Of a stretch of 64,000 bases of DNA, positions 32,846 to 42,297 are shown in pieces. The stretch lies in assembly GCA_963739545.1 (NCBI GenBank), contig CAVUAT010000014.1, positions 496,001-560,000 on the forward strand, given 5' to 3'. Positions within the stretch are counted from its first letter, which is position 1. The number at the start of each line of letters is the position of its first letter. The stretch comes from CAVUAT01 sp963739545. GTDB taxonomy: Bacteria > Actinomycetota > Thermoleophilia > Solirubrobacterales > 70-9. Both the position numbers and the translations under genes were made by a program. The notes beneath the pieces are model-generated. The model was given only the letters and a program-made list of their open reading frames with translations. It was not told where the DNA came from and did no database searches.

Positions 32846-35800
32846 CTAGACCTTCACCGGGCGGGACTCGGCGCGGAAGACCCGGTGGGTGCCCGCGAGG
32901 CCCTTGAGCTCGAGCTCGCGGCCCGCGTCGAAGTGCAGCTCCGTTCCCTCAGCGGCCTCGCGCATCTGCTCCGAGACGAGGATCTCGCCGCCCATGGCCT
33001 GCGCCGCGATGCGGGCGGCGAGGATCACGTTCTTGCCGAAGAAGTCACCCTCTTCGGCGATCACCTCGCCGGTGTGAAGGCCCATCCTGATCCGCAGGGG
33101 GACGTCGTCATCCCCGTCCGTGTCGCGCTCGGCGAAGGCGCGCTGTACGGCGATCGCGCACTCGAGGGCGCGGCGCGGCTCGGGGAACGCGAGCATGAAG
33201 CCGTCGCCCTGGCTCTTGACCTCGAAGCCCTCGTGGCGGGCGAGCTCCTCCCTGAAGATCGCGTTGTGGGATCGCAGCACGTCGAGCCAGCGCTCGTCGC
33301 CGAGTCGCTCGGTGAGCACGGTGGAGTCCTCGATGTCACTGAACAGGATCGCGACCGTGCCGTCGGGAGCCGCGTGGGCGCGCAGGTCGGGGCGCTCGGC
33401 CTCGAAGGCCTCGACCACCTCGTCGATGGAAGTGGTGACGTCGACACCCGAGAGGCCCTGGGCCTCGAGCCGCAGCCCGAGCGCCCGGTCGACGACCCAG
33501 CGCGCCCCCATCTGCCGGGCCAAGGGGATCGCGTCGCTGAGAGCGTCGAGGGCGCGGTCGCGGTCCCCCGGGCCGTCGCGGTCGAGCAGCGCTTCGGCCA
33601 TGTCGACCGGGGTGAGCGCGAGGCCCGGCCGGTCGCCCATCCGGGTGCAGATCGCGAGCGCCGCCTCGTAGTGGCGCACGGCGTCGTCGTGGCGGCCCAT
33701 CGTGCGCGCGAGCATCCCGAGGACGCGGTCAACCGGCCCGTTGACCGCGGCTGCCCGCGCGACGACGATCACCCGGCCCTCGTAGGGAAGAAGCGCCTCG
33801 TAGACCCATCCGGAGCGCTCGGCGTCGCCCAGCAGCGCGGTCGCTTCACCCAGCAGGGACATCGCGGTGAACCAGTTCGCGTCGCGCGAGATCGCCGAGA
33901 GGTCGTCCCCGACGAAGCGCTCGAGCTCGTGCCGGCCCAGCTCGAAGTCCCCGGCCCGCGCGGCGAGGCTGATCAGAGCAGTGCGCCAGGCCGGGATGCC
34001 CGGGAACTCCTCGACCAGTTCCCTGACACCCGGGATCAGCTCCCCGGCGCGCCCCTGGAGGCTGCGGATCTGGTTCATCTGCACGCCGTAGTACTGCGAT
34101 GCGAGGGGTTGCTCTGCGCGCTCGCCTTCGCGCCGCGAGCGCTCGGTCAGCTCCTCGGCCTTGTCGATGTCGCCGTCGAGCAGTGCCCGCATCGCGCGCA
34201 TGGCGTACGTTTGCCAGATGTGCTGGGGCATGCGCAGCTGCTCGGCCTGCTCCGCGTAGATCTCGAGGTCGCGGTCGGCGGCGCTGAGGTCGCCGAGCTC
34301 GATCAGCTGCCAGACGCGGAAGGCGTGGGCGCGCAGCACCGTCTCGCGGTCGCCGCAGGACTCCCCGAGCGCCAGCATCTCGTCGGCGATGGCGAGCCGC
34401 TCGTTCGGTGCGTCGGGCCCGAACGGGATGAAGATGAGCCTGTGGAGGGCCGCGGCCAGCGTCACGGGGGCGTCCACCTCGCGGGCGATCCCGATCGCCT
34501 CGTCGACCAGGCGCTTCGACTCTCCGAGGGCGTCGACCCAGTAGATCTCCTGCGACTTCGCGCTGAGAAGCGACGCGCGGGCCGCGGTCCGCTCGGGGCC
34601 GATCGCCTCGAGGGCCTCGTCGATCAGCGCCACGAGGCGCTCGTCGACCCGGCCGGCGGAGCTCATCATCGCGATGCCGATCGCCGCGCCGACCAGGCTG
34701 TCGGTGTCGCCCTGCGCGCGCGCTGACTCGGCGGCGCGGCCGAAGGCGCTGCGGGCGTCGGCGAGGCGCGCGGCGCTCGCCTCGGCCCCGCCCAGAGCCA
34801 GCAGCAGGCTGGTTCGCCGCGCCTCGTCGGGCGCGTCGGTCAGCTCGAGCACCTCGAGAGCGCGCTCGTAGACCTCGACCGCGCCCTCGTAGGCGAGCTG
34901 CTCCATGTCCTGCTCGCCGGCGCGCTCGGCGTAGTCCACCGCCTTGGCCAGGTCTCCGCGCGGCGCTGCGGCGAGGAAGTGGTGTGCGAGCTCACCGAGG
35001 CGCTCATCGGGATCGTCGCCGCACTGCTCCTCGAGTGCCAGCGCGATCCGCTCGTGCAACCGCGCGCGCTGCGCGGGGCTGAGCTCGTCGTAGAGCGTGT
35101 CGCGCACCAGAGCGTGTGCGAACGAGTAGCGGCCGCCTCCTACGTCGGTGACCAGGCGCTCGGCTATCGCCTCGGCGGCGGTCCCCATCAGCTCGCCCGG
35201 CGGTTGATCCGAGACCGCGACGACGAGGTCCTCGTCGAACTCCCTGCCGATCGCGGCGGCGACCTTCAGAGCCTCGTTGGCGCTGTCCGAGAGGCGGTCG
35301 AGGCGGCGGCCGACGACCTCGCGCACCCCCTGGGGGATCGCGGCCTCCCAGGAGCCGAGGTCGGAACCGGCCAGCCGTCCCTCGCTCGCAAGCAGCCGCA
35401 CGACCTCGCCGACGAAGAACGGGTTGCCGTCGGTCTGGGCGTGGACAGCCTCTGCGAGGCCGGGAGCGGGTGGCTGGCCCGCGGTCATCTCGATGTAGCG
35501 GGCGATGTCGCCGGCGTCGAGCCCGCGCAGAGCGATGCGATCGCCGCCGACCTCGCCCAGCACCCGGGCGAGCGGGTGGTGGCGGCCGAGCTCGACGTCT
35601 CGGTACGTACCGCAGATGAGCAGGCCGCTCGAAGAGGTCTCGGCCGCCGCGTACTTGAGCAGCAGCAGCGAAGCCTCGTCGGCCCAATGCAGGTCATCGA
35701 GCACGACCATCATCGGCCTGTCGCGCGCGCTGGCGACGAGGAAGGTCGTGACCGAGTCGAACAGGCGGAAGCGCGCCTCCTCGGAGTCGGTCAGGTCGGC

Positions 35801-37144
35801 CGGCTCGATGTCCAGGCGTTCTGCGACCTCGGGGATCAGCGAGGCGATCTCGGCGGCGCCCGCGCCCATCTGCCAGGCCAGCGCGACGGGGTCGGAGTCG
35901 CGGACCAGCTCGCGGATCGCCTGGACCCACGGCCAGTACGCCGGCGCCCCGTCGTCCTCGCGGCAGCGCCCCCAGTAGACGCGCACGCCCCGAACGCGCG
36001 CGTAGGTCGCGAGCTCCTCGGCCGCTCGCGTCTTGCCGATGCCGGGCTCGCCGACCAGCAGCTGCATGCGCCCGACCCCCGACTGAGCCGCGTCGACGGA
36101 CTCGCGCATCTGGTCGATCTCGCGGTCGCGGCCGACGAAGACTCCTCCGGCGAGGCGGTCGAGCGGGTTGGCCGCGCGCGGCGCCGGGTCGGCGGGGTCC
36201 GGCTCTGCGAGCGCGGAGCTCAGGCGCTCACGGGCTGCCGCCGCTCCGGAAGGGCGGTCCTCGCCCCGCTTCGCCAGCAGCTCGAGCACCGCGCGATCGA
36301 GCGCCTCGGGCACCTCGGGGTTCAGGCGCGAGGGCGGCACCGGGTCGGAGTGCAGGTGCTGGCTGATGATGGCGACCGCGTCGTCGCCCGAGAACGGAGG
36401 CTGCCCGGTCAGCATCTCGTAGAGCAGCGCGCCGAGGGAGTAGATGTCGGACTCCGGGCCGGCGGCCTCGCCGAGCGCCTGCTCGGGAGGCAGGTAGGCG
36501 ACGGTGCCGACCAGGGTGCCGCGGCTGACACGCGCTCGGCCCTCGGTCGTCGCCAGCCCGAAGTCGCCGAGCCGCGCGGTGCCGTCGTCGTCGAGCCAGA
36601 CGTTGGCGGGCTTCAGGTCGCGGTGGACGATCCCGCGCGCGTGGGCGTGCTCGAGTGCTCTGGTGACGTCGCTTGCGACCTCGACGGCTCGGTCGACCCC
36701 CAGCCGACCGCCTTCGGACGAGAGCAGCGCCTCAACGTCGCCGCCAGCCATGTACTCGCTGACGATGAACGGGTTGCCGTCCTCCTCGCCCGTGTCGAGC
36801 ACGCTGACGACGTGCGGGTGGTCGCCGAGCTTCCGCATGGCCTGCGCTTCGCGGCGGGCGCGCGCCTGAACTGCGGCGGCGACGTCCTCCGTGTCGAAGA
36901 GCGCCACCGCGACCTCCCGCGAGGCCTGCGTGTCGTCGGCGAGGTAGACGCGCTTTCGACCGCCCTCGCCGAGGAAGCTCTTGACCCTGTAGCGCCCCGC
37001 CGAGATCTCCGACGGCACGCCTGCGGGCAGCTGCTCGAGGGCCGCCTGCTCCGGCGGGCTCGCGCCCACGGACAACTCGGCTCCGCACGAATCGCAGAAC
37101 CTGGCTCCCTCGCGATTCTCGTTGCCGCAGGACGGGCAGCGCAT
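32846..37144 (-). CDS. Zinc ribbon / Ser-Thr kinase-like / AAA ATPase / adenylate-guanylate cyclase fusion
   Basis: A 1432-residue multidomain signalling protein. In order: zinc ribbon (CPSCGNENREGARFCDSCG, residues 3-21), kinase domain (about 50-310), AAA-16 ATPase with Walker A GEPGIGKTRAAEEL near 365, a long TPR-like helical region (about 700-1230) and a class III cyclase domain (about 1260-1425, FSDIEDSTVLTERLGD and KSQGDGFMLAF with metal Asp residues). The kinase keeps HRDLKPANVWLDDDG and GDFGLA, but the ATP Lys of the VAIK motif is replaced (EVAVALFDTED). The helical region resembles the MalT/LuxR type of sensor. ATG 37144 or GTG 37153 are both possible starts. Confidence 0.92.
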   Translation of the reverse strand: MRCPSCGNENREGARFCDSCGAELSVGASPPEQAALEQLPAGVPSEISAGRYRVKSFLGEGGRKRVYLADDTQASREVAVALFDTEDVAAAVQARARREAQAMRKLGDHPHVVSVLDTGEEDGNPFIVSEYMAGGDVEALLSSEGGRLGVDRAVEVASDVTRALEHAHARGIVHRDLKPANVWLDDDGTARLGDFGLATTEGRARVSRGTLVGTVAYLPPEQALGEAAGPESDIYSLGALLYEMLTGQPPFSGDDAVAIISQHLHSDPVPPSRLNPEVPEALDRAVLELLAKRGEDRPSGAAAARERLSSALAEPDPADPAPRAANPLDRLAGGVFVGRDREIDQMRESVDAAQSGVGRMQLLVGEPGIGKTRAAEELATYARVRGVRVYWGRCREDDGAPAYWPWVQAIRELVRDSDPVALAWQMGAGAAEIASLIPEVAERLDIEPADLTDSEEARFRLFDSVTTFLVASARDRPMMVVLDDLHWADEASLLLLKYAAAETSSSGLLICGTYRDVELGRHHPLARVLGEVGGDRIALRGLDAGDIARYIEMTAGQPPAPGLAEAVHAQTDGNPFFVGEVVRLLASEGRLAGSDLGSWEAAIPQGVREVVGRRLDRLSDSANEALKVAAAIGREFDEDLVVAVSDQPPGELMGTAAEAIAERLVTDVGGGRYSFAHALVRDTLYDELSPAQRARLHERIALALEEQCGDDPDERLGELAHHFLAAAPRGDLAKAVDYAERAGEQDMEQLAYEGAVEVYERALEVLELTDAPDEARRTSLLLALGGAEASAARLADARSAFGRAAESARAQGDTDSLVGAAIGIAMMSSAGRVDERLVALIDEALEAIGPERTAARASLLSAKSQEIYWVDALGESKRLVDEAIGIAREVDAPVTLAAALHRLIFIPFGPDAPNERLAIADEMLALGESCGDRETVLRAHAFRVWQLIELGDLSAADRDLEIYAEQAEQLRMPQHIWQTYAMRAMRALLDGDIDKAEELTERSRREGERAEQPLASQYYGVQMNQIRSLQGRAGELIPGVRELVEEFPGIPAWRTALISLAARAGDFELGRHELERFVGDDLSAISRDANWFTAMSLLGEATALLGDAERSGWVYEALLPYEGRVIVVARAAAVNGPVDRVLGMLARTMGRHDDAVRHYEAALAICTRMGDRPGLALTPVDMAEALLDRDGPGDRDRALDALSDAIPLARQMGARWVVDRALGLRLEAQGLSGVDVTTSIDEVVEAFEAERPDLRAHAAPDGTVAILFSDIEDSTVLTERLGDERWLDVLRSHNAIFREELARHEGFEVKSQGDGFMLAFPEPRRALECAIAVQRAFAERDTDGDDDVPLRIRMGLHTGEVIAEEGDFFGKNVILAARIAAQAMGGEILVSEQMREAAEGTELHFDAGRELELKGLAGTHRVFRAESRPVKV

Positions 37145-37200
37145 TACTGTCACTCATTCTGACGGACCGCCACGCCCAGCTCCGTGACGCCCGTACGTCA

Positions 37201-37312
37201 AGGGCGCGCGACGTCGGCGCGACCCCTAGGTCCGAGCCCTCCGGGTAGCGCCCGCTAGGGCGCGCGACGTCGGCGCCACCCCTAGGTCCGAGCCCTCCGG
37301 GTAGCGCGCTCG
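37201..37312. repeat. Tandem 56-bp duplication
   Basis: The 56 bases at 37201-37256 are repeated at 37257-37312 with only a few differences (near the middle CG/CC and at the 3' end). Each copy begins AGGGCGCGCGACGTCGGCG and includes CCCCTAGGTCCGAGCCC. The second copy ends exactly at the stop of the zinc peptidase gene. The region fills the gap between that gene and the kinase-cyclase start. Confidence 0.9.
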
Positions 37313-38266
37313 CTAGATGTCGTCGCCGGAGAACGTGTCGCACTGCTGGATGTCGCCCGAGTCGAAGCCCTTGCGGAACCAGGTGCTGCGCTGCTCGGAG
37401 GTGCCGTGCGTGAAGCTCTCGGGGTTGATGCGCCCGCCGGCCTGCTCCTGGATGCGGTCGTCGCCGACCGCCTCGGCCGCGGTGATGCCCTCATCGAGGT
37501 CGCCGTCCTCGAGGATGCCCGCGTCGAAGGCCGACTTGCCCCACAAGCCCGCGAAACAGTCGGCCTGGAGCTCGAGGCGAACCGACAACTCGTTCGCCTC
37601 GTCGGGGTTGTTCTGGCTTTCGGCACGGACCTTCTCCTCGATTCCGAGCTGCTGCTGGATGTGGTGGCCGTACTCGTGGGCGAGCACGTACGCCTGGGCG
37701 AAGTCACCGGGCGCGCCGAAGCGCTTGCTGAGCTCGTTGAAGAAGGAGAGGTCGACGTAGGCCTTCTGGTCGAGCGGGCAGTAGAAGGGGCCCGTCGCCG
37801 AGCTCGCCTGGCCGCAGCCCGTGTTGACCCCCTGGCGGAAGACGACGAGGCCGGGTGTCTGCAGTTGGTTCTGCGTGCCCTGGAACTGCTCGGTCCAGAA
37901 AGCGTCGAGGTCGGTGAGGACGAAGTTGACGAACTCGACCTGGTTCGCCTCGGGGTCGGCGCCCTCGGGCAGGCTCGAGTCGCCGCCGGTCTCGGGCTGG
38001 GCCGGGACCTGGGACTGGTCGCCCGGCAGCCCTGGGATGTCGAAGCCGCTGCCGCCGCCTCCGTCCCCGCCGCCGCATCCGCGGATCACGAGGAAGAGCA
38101 CGATGATGATCAGGATCGTCCCGATGCCGCCGCCCGACTTGCCGCCCGGGAGCGGGATCGGGAAGCCGCTCGCGCTGCCGCCGCCGAGGCCCCCTCCGCC
38201 GCTAGGCGGGCTCTGGCCCCTGCGATCCTCGAGATTGGGATTGCGCTTACCCGGCTTCCACTTCAC
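37313..38266 (-). CDS. Neutral zinc metallopeptidase (YpfJ family)
   Basis: A 317-residue protein of the YpfJ family. A basic, Gly-rich N-terminus leads to one membrane anchor (TILIIIVLFLVIRG, about 50-63), then an extracytoplasmic peptidase domain with the HExxH motif VLAHEYGHHIQQQLG near 195 and ELQADCFAGLWG, where Glu is the third ligand. FCSGTC-like pairs are absent. No substrate is established for the family. It is transcribed away from the kinase-cyclase gene over the tandem repeat. Confidence 0.92.
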   Translation of the reverse strand: MKWKPGKRNPNLEDRRGQSPPSGGGGLGGGSASGFPIPLPGGKSGGGIGTILIIIVLFLVIRGCGGGDGGGGSGFDIPGLPGDQSQVPAQPETGGDSSLPEGADPEANQVEFVNFVLTDLDAFWTEQFQGTQNQLQTPGLVVFRQGVNTGCGQASSATGPFYCPLDQKAYVDLSFFNELSKRFGAPGDFAQAYVLAHEYGHHIQQQLGIEEKVRAESQNNPDEANELSVRLELQADCFAGLWGKSAFDAGILEDGDLDEGITAAEAVGDDRIQEQAGGRINPESFTHGTSEQRSTWFRKGFDSGDIQQCDTFSGDDI

Positions 38267-38276
38267 CGGCGGGACT

Positions 38277-39300
38277 CTATTCGAGCAGGCGCTTTTGGCT
38301 CAGCGTGTAGAGGAGCAGCAGCGCGGGCACGACGATCACCAGCGCGACGCCGAAGACGACGAGCAGCATCGTCAGCGTGATGTCCGGCGCGGCAGCCTGG
38401 TCGATCGTGAGGCCGGCCGACTCGCCCGGGGGCAACAGGAACGGGTGTTGCGCGACTCCGCCTCCCCAGACGAGGAAGACGACGGCGGCCACCGCGAAGG
38501 GCCGCATCCAAGGCAGCCTGGCCTCGCCGCGCCGCGTGACCCGTGCCATCGCCACGACTGCGATCCCGCCGCAAAGCACCGACGCGATCGCCAGCGGCAG
38601 AGCATCGCCCTTCAGGCCATCCCAGACGAACGGAGCGTCCTCGCTCAGTGCGAACGCACCCAGCACCGCCAGAGCTCCGGCCACAACCGAGGCGCCGAGA
38701 GCCCAGCGTCCGAACTGCCGCGCGTTGCCCTCCTCGCCGCTCGCGTTCGCGTCGTGGACGAGGAAGACGGCGGCCACGTAGGCGCTCGAGACGACGAACA
38801 GGGCCCCGATGACGAGCGGCAGGAACCCGATCCAGCTCGCCATCGGGCTCGCCGTTGCCCTCAGCAGGGACCTCGCCCGCAGCGATTGCGCCGACCACCG
38901 CGCCCATGAAGAACGGGGTCATGATCGACGAAAGCGAGAAGACGACGTTGGCGCGCCCGCGCCAGGGGCCCTCGATCGCCTTGCCGAAGGCGAAGCCCGA
39001 GCCGCGGAGGACGATCCCCACGGCCGCGAGCGCCAGCGGGATGTAGAGCGTGGTCATCACAGCCGAAAACGCCTCGGGGAAGCCGGTCCATAGGTAAACG
39101 AGGATGAAGATCAGCCAAACGTGGTTGGCCTCCCAGACGGGGGCGATGGAGTGCTCGATTCGGTTGCGGACCGACTCGGGATCGCCCGCGCGCCTTGAGA
39201 AGAGCTCCCAGATACCGGCGCCGAAGTCGGCTCCGCCGAAGATCGCGTAGAACGTCGCGCCGAGAAGCAGCACGGCGGCGACGGCATCGGCCTCGCTCAT
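38277..39300 (-). pseudogene. cydB: Cytochrome bd oxidase subunit II, frameshifted as written
   Basis: The first part, from ATG 39300, reads MSEADAVAAVLLLGATFYAI and continues through EANHVWLIFILVYLWTGFPE to GAIAAGEVPAEGNGE. The rest of CydB continues in another frame from PMASWIGFLPLVIGALFVVS to LYTLSQKRLLE, ending at 38277. Removing one base of the GGG run at 38845-38847 gives one 340-residue protein, the normal CydB length. CydB holds no haem but forms the quinol oxidase with CydA. In a working cyd operon a real frameshift is unlikely, so I suspect a one-base sequence error. Start overlaps the cydA stop by four bases. Confidence 0.85.
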
Positions 39301-40691
39301 CCCACCTCCTCCTTCTTCGGCTCCGGCGGCCCGTAGGGGATCCCGGCGAGCTCGTCCTCGCCGGACTCGCGCCAGCGCCGCGCCATCGAGCGCAGGACCA
39401 GGACTGTCGCGACGCCGATCGCCGCGTAGAGCAGGAGGGTGAACGCGAACACAAACCACAGGCCCTGCGCCCCGGTCACCGCCTCCTCGACACGCATGTA
39501 GCCGTTGACGATCCAGGGCTGGCGGCCGACCTCGGTCACGATCCACCCGCACCACATCGCGACGATCGCGCCGACGCCGGAGACGGCCACTGCCCGCAGG
39601 AACCACTTGCCCTCGGGGATCTCTCGCTTACGCCACAAAAGCCAGGCGAGCCATAACGCCAGGCCCATCAGCGCGGTACCGATCCCGACCATCGCGTCGA
39701 AGCTCAGGTGGAGCAGGGTCAGCGCCTCGGGCTCCTCGTCGTCGGGAATCTGGTCGAGGCCGGTGACGACCGTGTCGGTGTCGAAGTCGACCAGGAACGA
39801 GTCGAGCCCTGGGATTCCGATCGCGTACTTGACCTCGTCGTCGGTGCAGATGCCGCCGATGTACTCCGTCTGGTCGGGCCCCGTCTCGTACACGCACTCC
39901 ATCGCCGCGAACTTGGCGGGCTGGTCGTCGGCGATCGCGCGGGCGGCGGTGTCGCCGACGAAGAGCTGGACCGGCGTGACGATCGCGGCCACGCAGAGCG
40001 GGATCGCCATGCCGACGCGGTGGTAACGGTCGCGGCGCCCTCGCAGCATCCCGACGGCATAGATCGAGGCGACCAGGAACCCGGTGACCATGTACGCGGC
40101 GAGGAGCATGTGGGTGAACTCGTAGGGCGTCGCCGGGTTGAAGATGACCTCGAGGGGGTCAACGTCGCTGACCCGCCCGTCGGAGCCGAGCTCGAACCCC
40201 TGCGGCTGGTTCATCCACGAGTTGGCTGCGATCACCGAGAGCGCCCCGCCGACCCCCGCGATCGCGATCGGCACCCCTGTCCAGAAGTGCCTCCAGCCCT
40301 CGAGTCGGTCCCAGCCGTAGATGTAGATCGCGATGAAGATCGCCTCGGTGAAGAAGAAGATGCCCTCGAAGGCGAAGGCGATCCCGAAGGCGTCGCCGAA
40401 GCGGTCCATGAACTCGGGCCAGAGCAGTCCCATCTCGAACGACAGGACCGTGCCCGTGACCGCGCCCACGGCGAACGTGACGGCGACGGCCTTCGACCAG
40501 CGCCGGGCGAGCAGCATCGCGTCAGCGTCGCCGTGCTTTCGGCCCCTGTACTCGGCGATCAGCATCATCGCGGGGAAGGCGACACCGATGCTCGCGAGCA
40601 CGATGTGGAACCCGAGCGTGAACGCCATCTGGTTGCGCGCGGCCAGCAGGTCAGACGAAGCGTCAGCCAGCAGCGGGGTGAGATCCACCAT
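39297..40691 (-). CDS. cydA: Cytochrome bd oxidase subunit I
   Basis: A 464-residue quinol oxidase subunit. The b595 ligand His29 lies in MAFTLGFHIVLASIG, and the signature GWIVTEVGRQPW is complete near 390. LLWPEFMDRFGDAFGIAFAF and the EFTHMLLAAYMVTG helix with its His are also seen. The quinol loop is short, the type usual in Gram-positive and actinobacterial enzymes. ATG 40691 (MVDLTPLLADAS) is the family start. No cydCD genes are in the window. It diverges from the PspC operon. Confidence 0.95.
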   Translation of the reverse strand: MVDLTPLLADASSDLLAARNQMAFTLGFHIVLASIGVAFPAMMLIAEYRGRKHGDADAMLLARRWSKAVAVTFAVGAVTGTVLSFEMGLLWPEFMDRFGDAFGIAFAFEGIFFFTEAIFIAIYIYGWDRLEGWRHFWTGVPIAIAGVGGALSVIAANSWMNQPQGFELGSDGRVSDVDPLEVIFNPATPYEFTHMLLAAYMVTGFLVASIYAVGMLRGRRDRYHRVGMAIPLCVAAIVTPVQLFVGDTAARAIADDQPAKFAAMECVYETGPDQTEYIGGICTDDEVKYAIGIPGLDSFLVDFDTDTVVTGLDQIPDDEEPEALTLLHLSFDAMVGIGTALMGLALWLAWLLWRKREIPEGKWFLRAVAVSGVGAIVAMWCGWIVTEVGRQPWIVNGYMRVEEAVTGAQGLWFVFAFTLLLYAAIGVATVLVLRSMARRWRESGEDELAGIPYGPPEPKKEEVG

Positions 40692-40811
40692 CGGTGCGAC
40701 CGAGCATACGGACCCGGGCAACCGTCGCTTGCGACTTCGGACGTCTGGTTGTTGCTCTCCCCTGGTTTCCTTTACCCAGAAGCATCGAGCGAACCCGCGC
40801 GACCGGGGACA

Positions 40812-40830
40812 GCTAGGGGAGCGCTAGGGG
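40812..40830. repeat. GCTAGGGG direct repeats, 11 bp apart
   Basis: GCTAGGGG occurs at 40812-40819 and 40823-40830, an 11-base period that places both on the same face of the helix. They lie 47 bases before the PspC start in the cydA-PspC divergent region. They are a candidate operator for this operon; no protein is assigned. Confidence 0.4.
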
Positions 40831-40876
40831 TGATTCCCGATAGACGTGGCCCCTTCCCCGCGTCATCTTCAATCGC

Positions 40877-42118
40877 ATGACAAACACACCCGAGCAAACT
40901 CAGAAGAAGGACCCGGACCAGGGAGGCCAGCGCCGCCTGCTCCGCTCACCATCGGAGCGCATGCTGACTGGCGTAGCCGGCGGCACCGCCTCCTACCTCG
41001 GAGTCGACCCGACGTTCGTGCGCCTCGGATTCGTCGTGGCCTCGTTCTTCGGCGGCCTCGGGATCCTCGTGTACCTCGCAATGGCCGTAATCGTCCCGAT
41101 GGACGACGGCACAGGCCAGCCCGTGGAGGGCGGCAAGCCGCCCACCTGGGCGATAGTCCTGCTGGTCATCGCCGGTCTGATCATTCTCCCCGGGCCGTTC
41201 ATCGGCGCGGGCGACGGCTGGTTCCTCGGACTCGGCATGCTCTGGCTCGGAGCGCTCGTACTGCTCGGCGCCGGCGCGTACCGCGCGATCCGAGGACGCT
41301 GGCCCGGGCAGTCCGCCCCCGGCGCGACGGTCGCCTCGACGGCGAGCATGTCGCCGGGCGACGAGACCACCGCCGTCCAGCCCGTCGCGGGCGACGGCTC
41401 CCCGCCGCGGATCATCCGGTTCCTGGCGATCGGCCTGCTCGTGGTCTGCGCGATCGGCGCGGCGATCACCATCGCCGCCGTCGCAGCGTGGGCGACCGCG
41501 ACGGGAAGCGGCGCAATCGTGGCCGGAGTCGTGATCGCGTTGGGCGTTGCCCTCGCGGCCACGGCGTTCATCGGTGACACCACACGGCGTGTCGCGCCGT
41601 GGCTGCTCGGCCTCGCCCTCGTCCTAGCCGTCCCGGCGGGCGCGGTGGCGGCGGCCGACGTCCGTTTCGACGGCGGCGTCGGCGAGCGCAGCTACACGCC
41701 GACCTCGGTCGCCGACATCCCCGACGGCGGTTACGAGTTCGGCGTCGGCCAGGTCAAGATCGACCTGCGCGGGCTCGACTTCGCACCCGGCGAGACCATC
41801 ACGGTCCCCGCCGAGCTAGGGATCGGCCAGCTCGTGATCTCGGTGCCGTCGAACGTCTGCGTGACTGGCCACGCCGAGGCGAAGGCCGGCGAGCTGCTGG
41901 TCCGCGGCGAGTCCAACTCCGGGGCGAGCCCCGAGTTCGATCGCGTCGCGCCCACTGGGACGAACCAGCCGACGCTGGACCTCGATGCAGAGCTGCAGTT
42001 CGGCCAGATGGTCGTCACCGACCGCGGCCCGGACGAGTTCGACGGCAACGATGGCTCCGGGCCACGCGGCGACGGGCAACCCGACGAGATCGCCGCCGAG
42101 CCGGAGGCGTGCCGCTGA
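40877..42118 (+). CDS. PspC-domain membrane protein with C-terminal beta domain
   Basis: A 413-residue protein. An N-terminal PspC domain (RLLRSPSERMLTGVAGGTAS, then FVRLGFVVASFFGGLGILVY) is followed by about five more helices and a soluble beta-rich C-terminal domain (about 285-400). The last part resembles the toast-rack type C-terminus of LiaF-like proteins (VGQVKIDLRGLDFAPGE, GIGQLVISVPSNVCV). This suggests a sensor or modulator of envelope stress. It is the first gene of a four-gene operon with the two-component pair. Confidence 0.85.
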   Translation: MTNTPEQTQKKDPDQGGQRRLLRSPSERMLTGVAGGTASYLGVDPTFVRLGFVVASFFGGLGILVYLAMAVIVPMDDGTGQPVEGGKPPTWAIVLLVIAGLIILPGPFIGAGDGWFLGLGMLWLGALVLLGAGAYRAIRGRWPGQSAPGATVASTASMSPGDETTAVQPVAGDGSPPRIIRFLAIGLLVVCAIGAAITIAAVAAWATATGSGAIVAGVVIALGVALAATAFIGDTTRRVAPWLLGLALVLAVPAGAVAAADVRFDGGVGERSYTPTSVADIPDGGYEFGVGQVKIDLRGLDFAPGETITVPAELGIGQLVISVPSNVCVTGHAEAKAGELLVRGESNSGASPEFDRVAPTGTNQPTLDLDAELQFGQMVVTDRGPDEFDGNDGSGPRGDGQPDEIAAEPEACR

Positions 42119-42297
42119 TGAAGCCGGCCGAGGTCGGCGCGCTCTGCGCCGGCATCGCGATCACGCTCCTCGGCGGGCTCCTCCTTCTGTTCGAGGAGGG
42201 CTCGCTCGGGTTCAGCGGCGGCTGGCTGGCCGCGACGCTGACCGCCCTGGCGGGCGTCGCCCTGCTCGCCAGCGGGCTGGGAGCTCGAGAGCCCTGA
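42118..42297 (+). CDS. Small two-helix membrane protein
   Basis: A 59-residue protein with two membrane helices (EVGALCAGIAITLLGGLLLL and WLAATLTALAGVALLASG). Its ATG shares a base with the PspC stop (TGATG), and its own stop overlaps the next start, so it is coupled on both sides. No family is recognised. Position suggests a small subunit of the same membrane-signal system. Confidence 0.7.
   Translation: MKPAEVGALCAGIAITLLGGLLLLFEEGSLGFSGGWLAATLTALAGVALLASGLGAREP

Noticed and set aside
34979..37162. A 727-codon plus-strand frame antisense to the kinase-cyclase gene
   Set aside because: Its product is low-complexity Arg/Ala/Gly/Leu sequence with no domain, as expected from reading the complement of a GC-rich gene; the minus-strand protein has clear domains.
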